Shown: piece after piece, positions 22,277 through 35,667 of the stretch
Layout of the letters: each line of letters opens with the position of its first letter
How positions within the stretch are numbered: position 1 is the stretch's first letter
Source: Diphasiastrum complanatum
Taxonomy: Eukaryota > Streptophyta > Lycopodiopsida > Lycopodiales > Lycopodiaceae
Reading direction: 5' to 3'
Assembly (NCBI GenBank): GCA_029204225.1
Contig: CM055103.1
Coordinates: 41,459,368-41,523,367 of the forward strand
Length of the DNA: 64,000 bases
Made by a program: the position numbers and the translations under genes
Notes under the pieces: generated by a model
What the model saw: only the letters and a program-made list of their open reading frames with translations
Told to the model about the DNA's origin: nothing
Database searches by the model: none

Positions 22277-22983
22277 GTGATGGCTAACAAAAATGATATG
22301 CAAATACTATTTGCAAAATTCATCTAATAGTCATACAATAATCATCAAAATTGGAGAGCTGTCTCAAAAGTTGAGTCTCTTATCTCTAAGCAAAAATGAA
22401 CTCCCCATGGAATTAGTATCGATATGTATTATTCTAAAGGCACATGCACCAACGTTGTGGCATGACAAACAATTACTTTAGAATTTTTATTTTTTATGTT
22501 CACAAGTGCCTTCACAGAATGTAGCTCTAATTCTAGAGGCAAGAAAACAAATCTTTAACCAACATGCTACTTGTTTGTGGATACTCTTACACACACCCAC
22601 ACACACCCACACACACACACATTCATTGTACTTTGCTATTTACACTATTTTCTTTGGGAATTACATTTATTAGTTATATTTCTAAGCAACCCTAATACAA
22701 CATATTGGTTGGATCTTCAAATGAGATATGGAAGAAAGTTTGAGTGGTTTGGTTGCACTTTAACACATTCTTCTTTGATGGACGATTGCATTTCCATAGT
22801 TGGCGTTGGTTATAGCCTACATTTGTTACATTCCTCTATATCCTACTTCCATTTTGGAATTATGGCTTCTAATCATCTCATTGTTGCAGGTCATCTTCAC
22901 TTTGATTTTACTTATGTACCTAGTGTGGTATCATGTTGTCATCCTCTTATTTTGCTCTACTCTTTTTGTAATCATTGTGTTTT
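22277..22983. other. unassigned, with CA run and hydrophobic open frames
   Basis: A CA-rich run lies at about 22590-22622. The plus frame 22800-23045 is strongly hydrophobic, and TTTCCATAG (near 22800) and TTGTTGCAG (near 22890) resemble splice acceptors. I do not recognise a protein family. It could be a remnant of a membrane-protein gene or chance. Confidence 0.35.
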
Positions 22984-23300
22984 GTGCCTCCCTAATCGGT
23001 GTGATCAAGAGGGCAAAGAATGGGTTTGGATCTCCAACCGAGTGAGTATCGATTGTAGTAGTGGGCTTCGATCCAAGGGGGAGGGGGATAAACTACGTAA
23101 AGGAGATGGAATCTAAGCCTACCAAGAGTGTCAATCTTGGTGTTGAATCTAAAGGTGGAATGGCTTAGATATGGGTGTGAGATTCTTTCTTCATTCTTTC
23201 TGTTTTTGGGATTTTTGGGTTGTTGTGATCCTCTTCTTGGATCTTGGTCTATTGGCTTATCTAGGCATCTTTTGTTCTAGATCTTCTCCTCTTGAGGATG
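22984..23300 (+). repeat. dispersed repeat, copy 1 (inverted partner at 28975-29292)
   Basis: About 315 bp, matched by the reverse complement of 28975-29292. Shared landmarks are GTGATCAAGAGGGCAAAGAA, GGATAAACTAC, GAATCTAAGCCTACCAAGAG, TGGAATGGCTTAGATATGGG and TCTAGATCTTCTCCTCTTGA. In both copies a 20-codon stretch MESKPTKSVNLGV-SKGGMA ends at the same stop. The conserved piece is probably from an older transposon or duplicated gene that I cannot name. Confidence 0.85.
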
Positions 23301-23469
23301 ATATTCTCAAGGGCATTTTGATTATCATTTACGAATCCCTACATAATTATATCGAATGGATCAAGCAATTGTGTGGTGGATGCCCTGACTGTTGGATTTC
23401 TATGCTCAAGACCAAATCCATTCAGTAGTGAGCATCCTGAAAAATTCTGATTCAAACGACAAATATGAG

Positions 23470-23590
23470 GAAGCCGACAAATCTATCTCAACCGACAAAT
23501 CTGACTCGACTGACAAATCTGACTAGGACAAACTATCTGACCAGGCCGAACTATCTAACCAGGCTGAACTATCTAATGAGTCCGAACTAC
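23470..23590. repeat. degenerate 18 bp tandem repeat
   Basis: About six or seven units of a degenerate 18-mer such as CCGACAAATCTGACTCGA, later CCGAACTATCTAACCAGG. The unit drifts gradually from left to right. It lies in or next to the LTR region of copia 2. Confidence 0.85.
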
Positions 23591-24002
23591 ATTATCAGAA
23601 AAAAGTCAATCCAAGACTTTATGGCAGTTCACCTACTTGTACATAGTCTTTATTACCTAAAGGCGGCTACCAACTACAAGGCAGTTGTAATTAATTAAGT
23701 AGGTAGAAAAGCACCGACCTGAAAGACTTGAAAATATCTTGTAAATAAATATCTTTCAATTAGTTATTATAAAAGACGGAAGCTCTAAAAAAGAGAAGCA
23801 ACACACTGAATTGCGCTCATCAGCTTCACGCCCATGTACTCACTTTCTGATTTTTATCATGAGTACAATTTTGCACTACTGTTTTTGTTATTTTGAACAT
23901 TACTACTGTTTATTCATCTTGATTATTGCTGGCAGTTGTTGCACTTCCGATCTACAGCTGTCCGTTGTTCTACTTTCGTTGCTATCCCACTGATTTTCGA
24001 CA
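23591..24002 (+). repeat. copia 2 5' LTR, right portion
   Basis: AT-rich sequence ending TTTTCGACA directly before a primer site, with a promoter-like TATAAAAGACGGAAGC near 23768. No second copy was found in the window, so the left boundary is not resolved. TGTTGGATTTC at about 23391 is one possible start. Confidence 0.55.
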
Positions 24003-24013
24003 TGGTATCAAAG
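24003..24013 (+). other. copia 2 primer binding site
   Basis: TGGTATCAAAG, a one-base variant of the tRNA-Met-type primer site, follows the LTR end CGACA. Confidence 0.75.
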
Positions 24014-24147
24014 TTGGTGATTCAGTAATTTGCATTTCTATTGCAGGTTATCAGTCTTGTTTCTACCAAGACATCGTTCAGCAAGTGCACAGCCAGCAAT
24101 ATTCTAATATCGTTGTTTCTACCAACGATCTCTCACTCTATACCAGA

Positions 24148-24375
24148 ATGGATCCATCTTCTAGTTCATCTCTGATCGACAAACTAGATGGAGATAACTA
24201 CCATCTCTGGAAGTTCAAGATGAAAGTAGTTCTACTTGCCAAAGAATTGTGGAACATAGTTGATGGCACAGAGGTCAAGCCAGAAGGTGATGTAGCCATC
24301 ATCACCAAATGGAGATTGAGAGATGGCAAGGCATTCGCCATGATTACTCTCAATATCAAAGACTCTCAAATTAGT
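24148..24375 (+). pseudogene. copia 2 gag N-terminal remnant
   Basis: The frame from ATG 24148 reads MDPSSSSSLIDKLDGDNYHL then WKFKMKVVLLAKELWNIVDG. This is the typical N-terminal segment of plant copia gag and is comparable with the gag of copia 1. After roughly 75 codons (near IKDSQISHIRS) homology to gag stops. Reverse transcriptase sequence in another phase begins within about 70 bp. The zinc knuckle, protease, integrase and most of the RT are absent, so this is an internally deleted element. Confidence 0.85.
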
Positions 24376-24429
24376 CATATACGATCTGTTCTGTTTGAAA
24401 TTATTAAAGGAATAATGCCCTCAAACCGA

Positions 24430-25600
24430 GATAGAAAAGGAGGAAATGAAGCAATATCCATTTCACTCTATTATCGGCTCACTGATGTATGCAATGTGAA
24501 AAATACAGATCCTAAGTGGATCTAAACTCCAAGATCATTGGCTTGAATGCTTGCACTCCAAACTACATAAGCTAGGAATTGGCAACACATTCTATGCTAC
24601 CTAGAATGCAAAGAACTTGATCAAAAAGCATTTATCACAAATGGAAACTTCCATAAACATCAAGTGCGGCCCAAAATAGCATTATACAGTCCATAATACA
24701 TCAGCCTATCACTTTTGGAAAGCACCTAAGATCATACACAATAGCTTGAAGACAATACACACAACAATGCTCTCAATGGAGGAAGAAACAATGACAATGA
24801 TCTATTGATCTCAATGAAGCATACAAAAGGTTTCTCCAACTTGTTCTCCACGACTTCCCTACTATTTATGGATGAGGAAGATGACTCTCTCTCCTCTCTC
24901 TAGAAGGTACTTGACCCTAGATATTCCCTATATAGGAAAAATAGCTAAAAATGGCTTATATGACCAAAATACATCAAAATGGTCTCATTTTGAAGGGTAT
25001 AAAGTTTGACACTTCATCATACTGAAAAAATACAGTAAATAAAAACATTGTGGCCTGGTTCACACGTGCAAAACTCCAGAACCAAAACTATTTACAATTT
25101 TAGCCAATTTAGGTCTCAAACTAGCTAGGAAATGTTGACAATTTTCACATGCAATGCTCACTCGACCAGACCTTGCATACTCAATCAGTTCACTTAGCCA
25201 ATTTCTATCGAATCTAGGTTCAACCCATTGGAAAGCACTCATAAAGGTCATGAAGTATGTCCAAGCAACAAAACATCTTAGCATTTGTTATGGAGGCAAC
25301 CAATCTGCCAATGTTCTCAAAGGATACACAGATGTAGATTGGGTAGGAGATATCGACACCAGAAGATCGACTTCTGGATTTGTATTCTTATACAATCAAG
25401 GCCCAATCTCATGGAACAGCCAAAAACAGACCTTGGTAGCATTATCATCAACCAAATCAGAATACATAGTTGCCACAAATGCTACCAAGGAGGCAATTTG
25501 CCTAAGGAACTTGCTTGCAGATATCGACCTTGCTCAGACACGTCATGTTTCTCACAAAGTACATGCTACCTGTAGCTTTGCATTGACATCTAGCTTCATC
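24430..25600 (+). pseudogene. copia 2 RT C-terminus and RNase H, interrupted
   Basis: The copia RT motif PFHSIIGSLMYAM (about 24458-24496) is interrupted at 24495 by a 655 bp insertion. It resumes at 25150 with LTRPDLAYSISSLSQFLSN, in the correct phase. RNase H follows: GYTDVDWVGDIDTRRSTSGF, QKQTLVALSSTKSEYIVATN and EAICLRNLLADIDL. The sequence then decays near 25560-25625. Lys replaces Glu in the usual STEAEY motif (STKSEY). The 3' LTR was not found. Confidence 0.88.
24495..25149. mobile_element. 655 bp solo-LTR-like insertion in copia 2
   Basis: Starts TGTGAAAAAT and ends ATTTTCACA, flanked by the perfect 5 bp duplication TGCAA (24490-24494 and 25150-25154). The copia RT reading frame is continuous across the site if the insertion is ignored, which fixes both ends. 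TG...CA termini plus a 5 bp duplication fit a solo LTR or a very small LTR element. The 9-10 bp terminal inversion could also suggest a DNA element. No coding capacity is seen. Confidence 0.88.
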
Positions 25601-25627
25601 AAATTGCTTATAATAGCCAAATCTTAG

Positions 25628-28520
25628 TGACTAATGAGCCACACAATCAGACTCAAGAGAAGTATCTTACGATATCGATCATGTCCCCCTATCCCACATG
25701 TGCCTTCTACTTGTATTCTTTCCATCCATGTCCTAATGGAATCTTGAAACAATCACCAAAATGTTTCCACCTGAGAATACCCATCAGATACTTACTCCAA
25801 TATAATCTTCAAATCCCTCACCAATAGTGTGCATTGATATACCGTCTAGCTCACATATGAGATCTTCCTTGGTTGCATCCAAATGAACTCTCCATTCCAA
25901 TACTAGACCATCTTTGCACTATGATATAGCACGTCGACCTGAAATGAACTGATAACTAAAGTAGATCTAAAGCACAAGACACGATCTCCATCATTTGGAC
26001 AGATCTCAAGTTACAAATCACCATGCATTCATTCTTTACACTTACCCAAAAGTATCCCAAGCATGAGCTCCACCACACTTCTGCCGTGAAGTGTTAACAG
26101 CTTGTCACCTCCAAACTTGTCAAAAGTTCCATCGTGCAAGCTCAACACTGCAAACTCTAGTAGTCCACTTGCTACTCACCTTCATGAATACCCAGTTGCA
26201 TGTCCTCTTTGCATCATCACCCCTTCATGAACGTAGCCAATTACTAGATTTGCTTTTCTGAATTACCATTTTTCCACTTTGGCTCATCCAGCTGACCTTG
26301 CCGTTGACATCCTTCACCTTGTGACCACTATCATTGCATAGTTGCCAATAACAAGCTAGTATAAATGTCTCCCCAATTGTGACATTTCTCCCTTTGCAAA
26401 ATCATGTGAAGTAACTGTAACCACCAAATCTAACAATGCCATTGTCGATTGATGTCGCTCCAAGCGTCCCTGACCTAGGTAGGTTCTAACTTTTGAAAAG
26501 TTGAACTAGAAGGCCCATGCCATTCCGCCATATTCGTTGGCGTAGCTTGGCATAATGCTCGAATCTCACCTGTGATTGGTTTCCCTCTCTCAATTCTTGC
26601 TAATCAAGAGTTTCATGATGCCTCATTGCAACTTGATTGCATTTATTAGCTTTCTCCAATGCAATTCCACCCTTTCCACTCTCCCTCACAATATACTATG
26701 CTTAGGCTCCTCAAAACTGTTTGAGAACCACTTTAGATATTTTTGGTTGTAGGCACATGCCTTTTTCCTAACCTGCCCCATAGATTTATAACACAATTGG
26801 GCTTAATTTGGCACTCTAATCACCAAATAGCAAAAATTGTACCTCATTGGGTCACTCATCTTCGGTTCCATAATGGTGTCAAAAACACACCAAAATGTAT
26901 TTCTCCCTTGAAAATGTTGTCTCTTTGTCTGTCAGCTCTGTGTAGGCTTTTACAAGCTCCATTATGGTCCTTATTTGGCCCTAAAAGTCCTCCTTTAGCC
27001 AAAGTTATCCACTTCCAAAGTGGCCTCAAGAAACTAGTTCAAAAAATGAACTATTTCTTCGTTTTGAAGAAATCTTGCCCTTCAAATTAAATTTAACCAG
27101 TCGGGCCCTTTCCTTGGCTTTCAGAATAAAGATTTTTATTGAAAAGAAGTGCAATTTCTCACTTCACAGCCCTTCAAGCCTTTTCATCCCACATCCGCCG
27201 GTCCATCTTGATCCAAAGGTGTCTATTTCTCCTCGAGTCCTACATCTAAACACCAAAATTGTCATTTTTAGTAAACAACAGAAGTTTCTAATCAAAGTAT
27301 CCAATTGAAGTGACAACTAATGGAAGAACATGCATTAAGGGAGAACCAAGAACTACTCAGAACCAATGTCCAAAAATAATAGTAGGTGAGCAAAAATCTT
27401 GAGCCTATAAATAGGCAAGTAGAACACATTATTTCTATTTGCGCTTCTACTCGCCCTCCATTCTACTCGCCCCTATGCTCACGCTTAACTCTTTCTCATT
27501 TCTTTCGCAACATTTTTACTCGCTCGCTTCTCTACATGTTTAGAACACTGTTTTTTCAAGAGATAATTATGTGTTATTCCATGATGGTCCAGAGTGATTG
27601 GTGATGCAAAACCCTTTGATTTTGTGTAGTACAAAGCCAATTCGTAAAATTAAACTAAAAGAAAATTCCATAGTAGGCATGCTATGAGGCAGCCCACAAG
27701 AAATACTGACAATGGGAGCAATTCTCAAGGAATTGACGAACAATTTGTTGCCGAAAGGAGCTAGCAGAAGTTGTTGGATAGACAAGATAGCAACAACATT
27801 TGGATTCTCAGTATTTGGATTAGAAACAGCTCCAAAAGTATGCAAAAAAGGTTGAAATCGTCAACCGGGATTTCGGACAAGAAACAGGTGGATCTTTCTC
27901 TATAGGAAGGTGTTTTTTTGCTACTGTAAGAAGCTATAGTAGGAAAGCTTGGTATAAGGAAGATGTCTGCAAGAATCCATGCTCAGCCATGGAAGGATGA
28001 AGCAGCAATTGGTAGCTCTCTCAGATAGCGAAAAAGGCAGCTAGGATTTGTAGTTGAGAAACCTTAGTTTTTTCTTTGATGAAAACTGTTTCTAGAGCTG
28101 TAAAGGAACAAAGGAGGGCATTTTGGTAGGGCGACCTAGATTCTAGAGGGCCGTGGACAGCCGCTGATAGATTATGGTACTGGATCAAGATTTCTATTGT
28201 AGCCAAAACCAAGACCAGGGTTTCTCTTGAAAAAGTGATGTATTTTTCTCTCATAGAGCATCACTTTGGATCTATAGATCATTACAGGTGGGCGTATTGG
28301 TAAGGCGAGTGAGTCTACAAATGGCCACAAACAACCGTGAGAAAGAGAGTGTAGTCTGATCGATCCACAAGAAGCTGTCATAGCCAAGAGAGCTTCAAGA
28401 GGAGAGAAGAAAGCTCATGGAGAATGTACGACATCCTTACTGTTTCTCTATTCTGATGCTACCGTCGATGGAAAAGCTCTTCCAAGAGCTTCGATCGTGT
28501 ACATTCCTCCACAAACTATA
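25628..28520. other. no gene recognised
   Basis: About 2.9 kb of AT-rich sequence with only short frames lacking known motifs. GCCTATAAATAGGC near 27404 is a TATA-like promoter element with CTCGCCC-rich sequence downstream, as in some LTRs, but no partner repeat was found. Two related segments near 28110-28160 and 28285-28340 (TTGGTAGGGCGA and TTGGTAAGGCGA) suggest a small old duplication. Confidence 0.45.
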
Positions 28521-28533
28521 AGCTCTAATACCA
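28521..28533 (-). other. putative primer binding site of a minus-strand LTR element
   Basis: On the minus strand it reads TGGTATTAGAGCT, one base away from the common tRNA-Met-type site. It lies next to an LTR-like unit. Confidence 0.5.
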
Positions 28534-28839
28534 AATTAACATTCTATGCGGAAATTCTGATCTAGTGGAGAGTGCAGATTAAGATGCAATCAACGACTGA
28601 TTGCCAACCATCGAAACCATAAACAACATCCACAAGTAATAGAGTGATGGAGGAGCTCACATAAATCAAAAGAGCTCACAAAGCAAAAGCATCTTTATTA
28701 CAAAGAGACTGATACATATACAAGTAAAGGTCCCCTTTGCATGGGGATGGCACGTGGCATAGACCTAATAAATGTATGAAATTCATTGTTGGCCTCTACA
28801 TGGCATTTTAGGCTATATACAGGTGTAATCCCGTTATCA
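28534..28839 (-). repeat. putative minus-strand 5' LTR
   Basis: Minus-strand reading begins TGATAACGGGATTACACC and ends CGCATAGAATGTTAAT next to the primer site. A polyadenylation-like AATAAAG lies inside (complement near 28695). No second copy exists in the window and the end is not CA, so the call is tentative. No gag is recognisable to its left. Confidence 0.4.
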
Positions 28840-28974
28840 AGCCCCCGAAGTGGCTTTTTAACTAAAGCCTATCTACCAAATTGAAACTATTCATAAAAGT
28901 TGTAAGCTACACTAACATCATTAGGATCCATTAGGTAGATTTCCCTTTTATTGTTCACCTGTCTTGATAAGATC

Positions 28975-29292
28975 AACCTCAAGAGGAGAAGATCTAGAGC
29001 CAAGGATGCCTAGATAAACCAAGAGACCAAGATCCAAGAAGAGGATCAAATCAACCCAAAAACTTCAAAAAAATAAAGAATGAAGAAAGAATCTCACACC
29101 CATATCTAAGCCATTCCACCTTTAGATCCAACACCAAGATTGACACTCTTGGTAGGCTTAGATTCCATCTTTAGCTTGTAGTTTATCCCTCTCCTCTTTG
29201 GATCGAAACCTGATACTACATTGATACTCACTCGATTGGAAATCCAAGCCCCTTCTTTGCCCTCTTGATCACGTTGATTAGGAAGGCATAGA
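28975..29292 (-). repeat. dispersed repeat, copy 2 (inverted partner of 22984-23300)
   Basis: Reverse complement of the 22984-23300 repeat with moderate divergence. The frame ending at the GGMA stop (29106) is longer here. No protein family is recognised. Confidence 0.85.
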
Positions 29293-29825
29293 AAGGATCC
29301 AACAGGTGTGTAACATGACATTCCTGGTAGATCTAAGTCTTTATGCCAACTCGGCCAAGTTTTTATTCGTGTCACCGTAGAATATGGTGGTGAGGTGCTA
29401 GGCTTTGTTTCTACTCATTGACTGGTCTGCGACTTGTCGACTTCTCTAGCATTGGCGCTCCCGGTACATCTGGATTCTAGAACGCATTTATCTGTGATTT
29501 GTCGACACTCTTTATTTTAGTTTGGCAGCTCGACTCCATTGTTTGATATCCATTATTCTCTTTTGATAGCCAAAATCCGTTAGAAGAAACTTCACAAAAA
29601 TCTTCTAACATGTTGCCCTACTATATACACTGAAATCTATCGTCTTAGATTGCTCTCACTCTCTAATGATAGATTCTGATTCTAATGATTCAAAGCTTGC
29701 TTATATTTTTTGCTTGTTTATTATGATCCTACACTTTGTCTATATATACAAAGTAACAGAGTTTATCGTCTAATCGGTTGTAAATGATGTGTTTAACATT
29801 CCAAAGAAATCAAATAGTTTGATGA
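29293..29825. other. no gene recognised
   Basis: Short frames only. Nothing could be assigned, although GACTTGTCGAC and GATTTGTCGACA near 29430 and 29500 hint at a small duplication. Confidence 0.45.
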
Positions 29826-30250
29826 GACACAAACTGGATGGGAGATCAAGACCCTACGTACTGATTGAGAGGGAGAATATATGGCAGAGGAAATTAAGGA
29901 CTACCTTACTTCATGCTATATGCATCATTAGTTTACCAACAGCTACATCCCACATCATAATGGAGTAGCTGAAGGAGAGAACCGAACATTATTACATGCA
30001 GCACAAATATCTTCTTGAAATATTTAGCTACCCACAAAATTTTGCGCTGAAGCTATCTCTATTGCTTGCTATTTATAAAATTATTTGAGCACCAAAGTTA
30101 TCGACAAAGACTCCTTTTGAAGCCTATTATGGGTACAATCTGAGTATGAAACATCTTCGAGTGTTTGGATGTCTAAGCTATGTACAAATTCCCTCTAACT
30201 TGAGAAAGAAGCTTGAAGAAAATTTCATTAGACTCTTGGTCTAGGATACT
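29826..30250 (+). pseudogene. copia integrase core remnant
   Basis: The plus-strand frame reads GEYMAEEIKDYLTSCYMHH, then PHHNGVAEGENRTLLHAAQI, then MKHLRVFGCLSYVQIP and SNLRKKLEEN. This succession is the second half of a copia integrase core: GEY after the second Asp, NGVAE-NRTL carrying the catalytic Glu, and HLRVFGC. Several stops lie within it (at the D-stop-EGEY position and in HH-stop-FT and SS-stop-NI). LTRs and other element parts were not found nearby. Confidence 0.88.
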
Positions 30251-30259
30251 ACATTTTTT

Positions 30260-31547
30260 CACATCAAACAAGGCTCTATATCCTTGATTTGTAATCTTGC
30301 TGATAGACAATAGATTCTTTGTTAATTTGGGTACATAAAGTACACCAGTGATTAATCTAATTGAAAAAAATATTTCTCAATGGTTAAGTTCACACATAGA
30401 AGTGTAAAGCATTTGGCCACTAGATTTAGTCCTTTTATGTTGATGATTAGTGCCAAGATATCACATGTTTCTTGCTTTGGAAAGAACTTAAGTATAGAGT
30501 TTTGAGGAGAATTTGTTAGTACTTGTTATTTTGCACACATTTTACTAGAAGTCGTATCTAGGGAGGATGTGACAACTACAAAAAGTGTTTTTGTAATTGA
30601 TGTGAAAAGAAAGGTGCACATGTGCATTTTTCCAAAAAAGAAGATTGGTATCACTTATTTGAATTTCATTCTTGATGAGGGGTTGCTTTTAGAGGGAGTA
30701 AAAATGAGAATGAAAAAGAGAGAGAGGATTTTAGTTTTATAGATTCAACTCCTAAGATTGTTGTCGTGAATGTTAATGAGGTTGTGTCATTAATGGCATA
30801 TCCAGCACCTAATGTAAGGAGTGCTCCTAGGGAGAGCAATTTTTTTTCCCCTACTAATCTTAATGTGGTGGGTTCTATGTTTGAGTGTTCTACACTTGAT
30901 AGGTGTTGCATGATGGATCTTGGTGTTGACCAAGAAAAGACAATCTGGATCTTGGTGATGACCAAGAAGTCAAGATTTGATAAAAAAATATTTAGAACTA
31001 CTCAAGCTAGCATCAAATAAGTGGTACGGAAGGCACTTTGGTGACCTATCTACCCTTGAGTTCATTTGGAAAAACCATGGTCTCTATTTCACATATGATG
31101 GTAATCATGTCAATTATCTTGGTTGGGATCAAATTATCTTACTTTTGCTACTTTTGCTTTGGTTTGAAATTCATGATGAAATTCAACATAGGTCTAGGAG
31201 TGAAAGATGTTTATATCCTTCTTTTAATTCATGATAATGTACTTATTAGATGTAATAAGAATGAGATGGACAAGATTATGTGCAATCTTGAGATTGAAAA
31301 TAATGAATATTTTCATGATACTTTAGAGCCTATTTTTGCTTTAGTTATGAAGAAAAGCATGTAAGAACTATCCTTAAATTCCTTAGCACGGAGAGTTGTT
31401 TTGATGTATCTATGGAGGCTACTTGTAAGTTTCAAATATAAGATAGCAAACCATTACCTGAAGGACATTACTCTTAATACGAGCAATTTAAAAGCCACAT
31501 TTGAATTATCATCTTTATTAAGTATAACTATTACGTCACAAGCTTAG
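30260..31547. other. unassigned open frames
   Basis: The plus frame 30766-31020 extends an open reading that begins near 30530 (charged, Lys-rich, no motif recognised). Frames at 31038-31364 are hydrophobic and unassigned. They may be transposon remnants, but nothing supports a named family. Confidence 0.35.
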
Positions 31548-32240
31548 TCAAGTCATGCAAAAGCCTAGTGAAAAATACTAATGTTTGTCAAGGAAGATCT
31601 TGTGGCAGATTTTTAGCACTAGAGCTTTTGGCATTACACGTGAAGGATCATCAAGCAAAAAGAAAATATAGTCAAAGCTTGTTGGAGGTCAGGTGGAAAG
31701 GAAGACAACAAGTGCATATGCATTTCTTGAGGAAGATGGGCTTGGAACTTGGAAATCAAGAAGAGATGTTTTTTTTGTGATCTACAAAGTGCAAATTTAC
31801 TTGCATGATGGATTTAATTTCTCATCATTACAAAGGTTTTGATAGAATCAAAAGGATATCAAAGAGCTCATGTACACTCATTTTCATCCTTTATACTTCA
31901 ATTTTGGTAGAGATCATGTTATCTTATGCTTGTTTTATGGTGATGGCATTGTATTCACTCTATGTAGTGAAATGGAGTTTGATAGGACCTTGTACGATCT
32001 TCTTCAAGCTAGTGAGATGGAGAATCATGATTTTCTTTATGATATTTCAAGGATAAAATTTATGAGAATAAAAATTTTATCTTTTCTTTTGATATTCAAG
32101 TCATGCAAAACCCTAGTATGAGGAATTGGTGCTTGGCAAGGAACGATTTGTGGCACATCTTGGCAAGTAGAGTTTTGGCATGGATCTTGGAGGATCTAAC
32201 ATGTGTTTTATATTAGAAGAGGAGGGCACAAAGAAAGTGC
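31548..32240 (+). repeat. diverged direct duplication
   Basis: CAAGTCATGCAAAAGCCTAGT ... GGCA-ATTTTTAGCACTAGAGCTTT at 31548-31632 has a related copy at 32095-32180 (CAAGTCATGCAAAACCCTAGT ... GGCACATCTTGGCAAGTAGAG). Sequence between and after them shows weaker similarity. There is no gene. Confidence 0.6.
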
Positions 32241-33340
32241 TTTTCTCATCTATTTAGTCTCAAGTTTGTGTTGAATAAGATTGATTAATTGCTACTTTGT
32301 TTTTATAATGCTCATGTTTTATATGATGCACCCTACAAGATTTGCCCACTTCAATTTGGGCTAAATGATGTCATATATTTTTCGATATCATCCTCATACA
32401 TACTATGATGACATTTGCAATTATCTATTTTGGCTAGTCCACAAATGATAGATATTTTATGCCATGGTTCGCTTGAACCACTTTCAACTTCTTATGCATA
32501 CTTATTTTTGCAATGTAGTACTGACTCAACAATGTCTCTTGCAACTTTGGTCACCATCTTTTTCAAGCAATGAGACATTGTCCTTGTATTTTTGCCTTCA
32601 ATCATGACAAAAATTACTATGACAAGATAAAATTGTTGGTGAAAAATGGACACAATGCAATAGGTTGATATGATAGAGATACAACCTCTTGATAAAGAAG
32701 TGTTGAGACATTGCTAATTGCATATCAGTAATTGTCAATGAATAATCAACCAATAAACTTTGTTTGTGCATATATAACATGCCCTAGAGAGTGCTCTAAG
32801 GCCAAGTTATGAATTACACACATGACAAGCAGGACATGACATAAGAACAATGAATTGTTGTTGTAATAGTAATTTTTCATAAAAAAACACTACACAATCA
32901 ACAACAAATCGATGTGGATGTCCTATAAGATAACATTACTAAGCATCTATTAGTAAACTATCATAGACATCATAATCAATTGTGCTCAAATGACTAGTAG
33001 AGGCCATGTTATTAGTGTGGAGTCTACTAAGGAGAATCTTCTAGGACTATCAATGAAGGTTAGTGGGTCCCAAAAGGGTCTATGTCATTGAACTTGGTCG
33101 CTTACCTAGTAAGTCAATCAAGTAGCAAATTGATTGAAGAACCAATTTCTTGCTGCTATGATATGAGCTACGTTAATCAGCTAAAACACACATAGGCATG
33201 AAAAATATTGAAACCTTAAGGTATGATTTTATCATGTTAGTATGTGTGCCACATAGTTGGGCATTTGCCCTTAGAATGATACTTGCATACCCTCATCCAC
33301 CATGGGGGAAAGTTTCTTCTCCTATTGATCCAAGAGGCTC
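32241..33340. other. no gene recognised
   Basis: AT-rich sequence with no long frames and no recognised element. Confidence 0.5.
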
Positions 33341-33349
33341 ACTTTGAGC

Positions 33350-34740
<1,391 letters not shown>

Positions 34741-35040
34741 ATGGTTAGCACAAATGAGGGCTTCTCCCAAAAATTGGAGTAATCACCAATAAATGTAACA
34801 AACATGTTGGCACCTCCATTAGTCTTTGTACTTGCAAAGTGTGTATCTAAGTGGATCAACTCAGGTGGGTGAGCTGACTTTCTGATGGAGCTTGAGAATG
34901 CTTTCTTGTGTGCTTTGGAAAGGGCACATGCTTCACATACCTTCTCCTGGAAGGCCTAAGGCAAGCTCCTCCTTCCACAGGACCTCCATTGAGCTTGAGT
35001 TGATGTGGCCAAGGTTGGAAAATCTTGCTCTCCTCGGCTA
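34741..35040 (-). pseudogene. copia GAG-pre-integrase and integrase start, remnant
   Basis: The minus strand reads GHINSSSMEVLWKEELALGL, then in another phase VCEACALSKAHKKAF (the CxxC part of the integrase zinc finger) and PPELIHLDTHFASTKTNGGA followed by FVTFIGDYS. This is the GAG-pre-integrase domain running into the integrase core with its first catalytic Asp. A frameshift separates the two parts near 34955. The homology fades to the left of 34741. Confidence 0.88.
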
Positions 35041-35667
35041 TCATGACAATGTTCGTGTCCACATAGGCATATAGTTTGAATAGTCTACCAATCTTCTGCC
35101 TCTAGCAATGGTCTTGCCATCCTTCTTGATGTTACATGCATTTGTGGTGAACTCCACAAGAAGTTACTCATGTGGGATTGACCACCCAAGTTCAACCCTA
35201 CCCACACTGTGGTGGTAGAGGATCATTCACGCACACCATGGTAACGAGTGGGCCATTGGTTGACACCTGTTTTGTCTTTGCGGACCAAAATCGTACCTCG
35301 GGACCCACTTTGTTGTGGGCACGAGTGGCATAATCCTGGGCTTGCGCACGCTAGGAGCCAATTTTTGACGGGCCCCAATCTTTCTCGATAATTCCGATTT
35401 TGGGACCACACTTTTCATGGGTCCTGATTTTTTTGTTTGGGGGGGGGGGGGGGGGCTCATGAGGTTTGACATCCTGAGGCCTGTCACGCTGGGGAAAGTA
35501 TTTTGCGGGGCCCCAAATTTTCTTTTGGGAACCAAGTTCGGTCCCAGCTTTTTCCTGAGCACCTCTCACCCACGCTGGTATACAAGAGTAAAGTGTTTGT
35601 GTGTATATATGCAAGAAGATACCATATCCTTGATAACATATGGGACATATAGTTTTTTTTGTATAGG
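35041..35667. other. unassigned, with 17 bp G run
   Basis: A G17 homopolymer lies at 35439-35455. A segment at 35168-35213 (TGTGGGATTGACCACCCAAG ... CCACACTGTGG) resembles 42113-42160, on the other side of gypsy 2. This is the left flank of the gypsy 2 insertion, with ATAGG at 35663-35667. Confidence 0.6.

Noticed and set aside
22800-23045. Small multi-pass membrane protein gene
   Set aside because: Hydrophobic composition alone in AT-rich DNA is weak evidence, the reading frame is not kept in the related copy at 28975-29292, and no family motif is seen.
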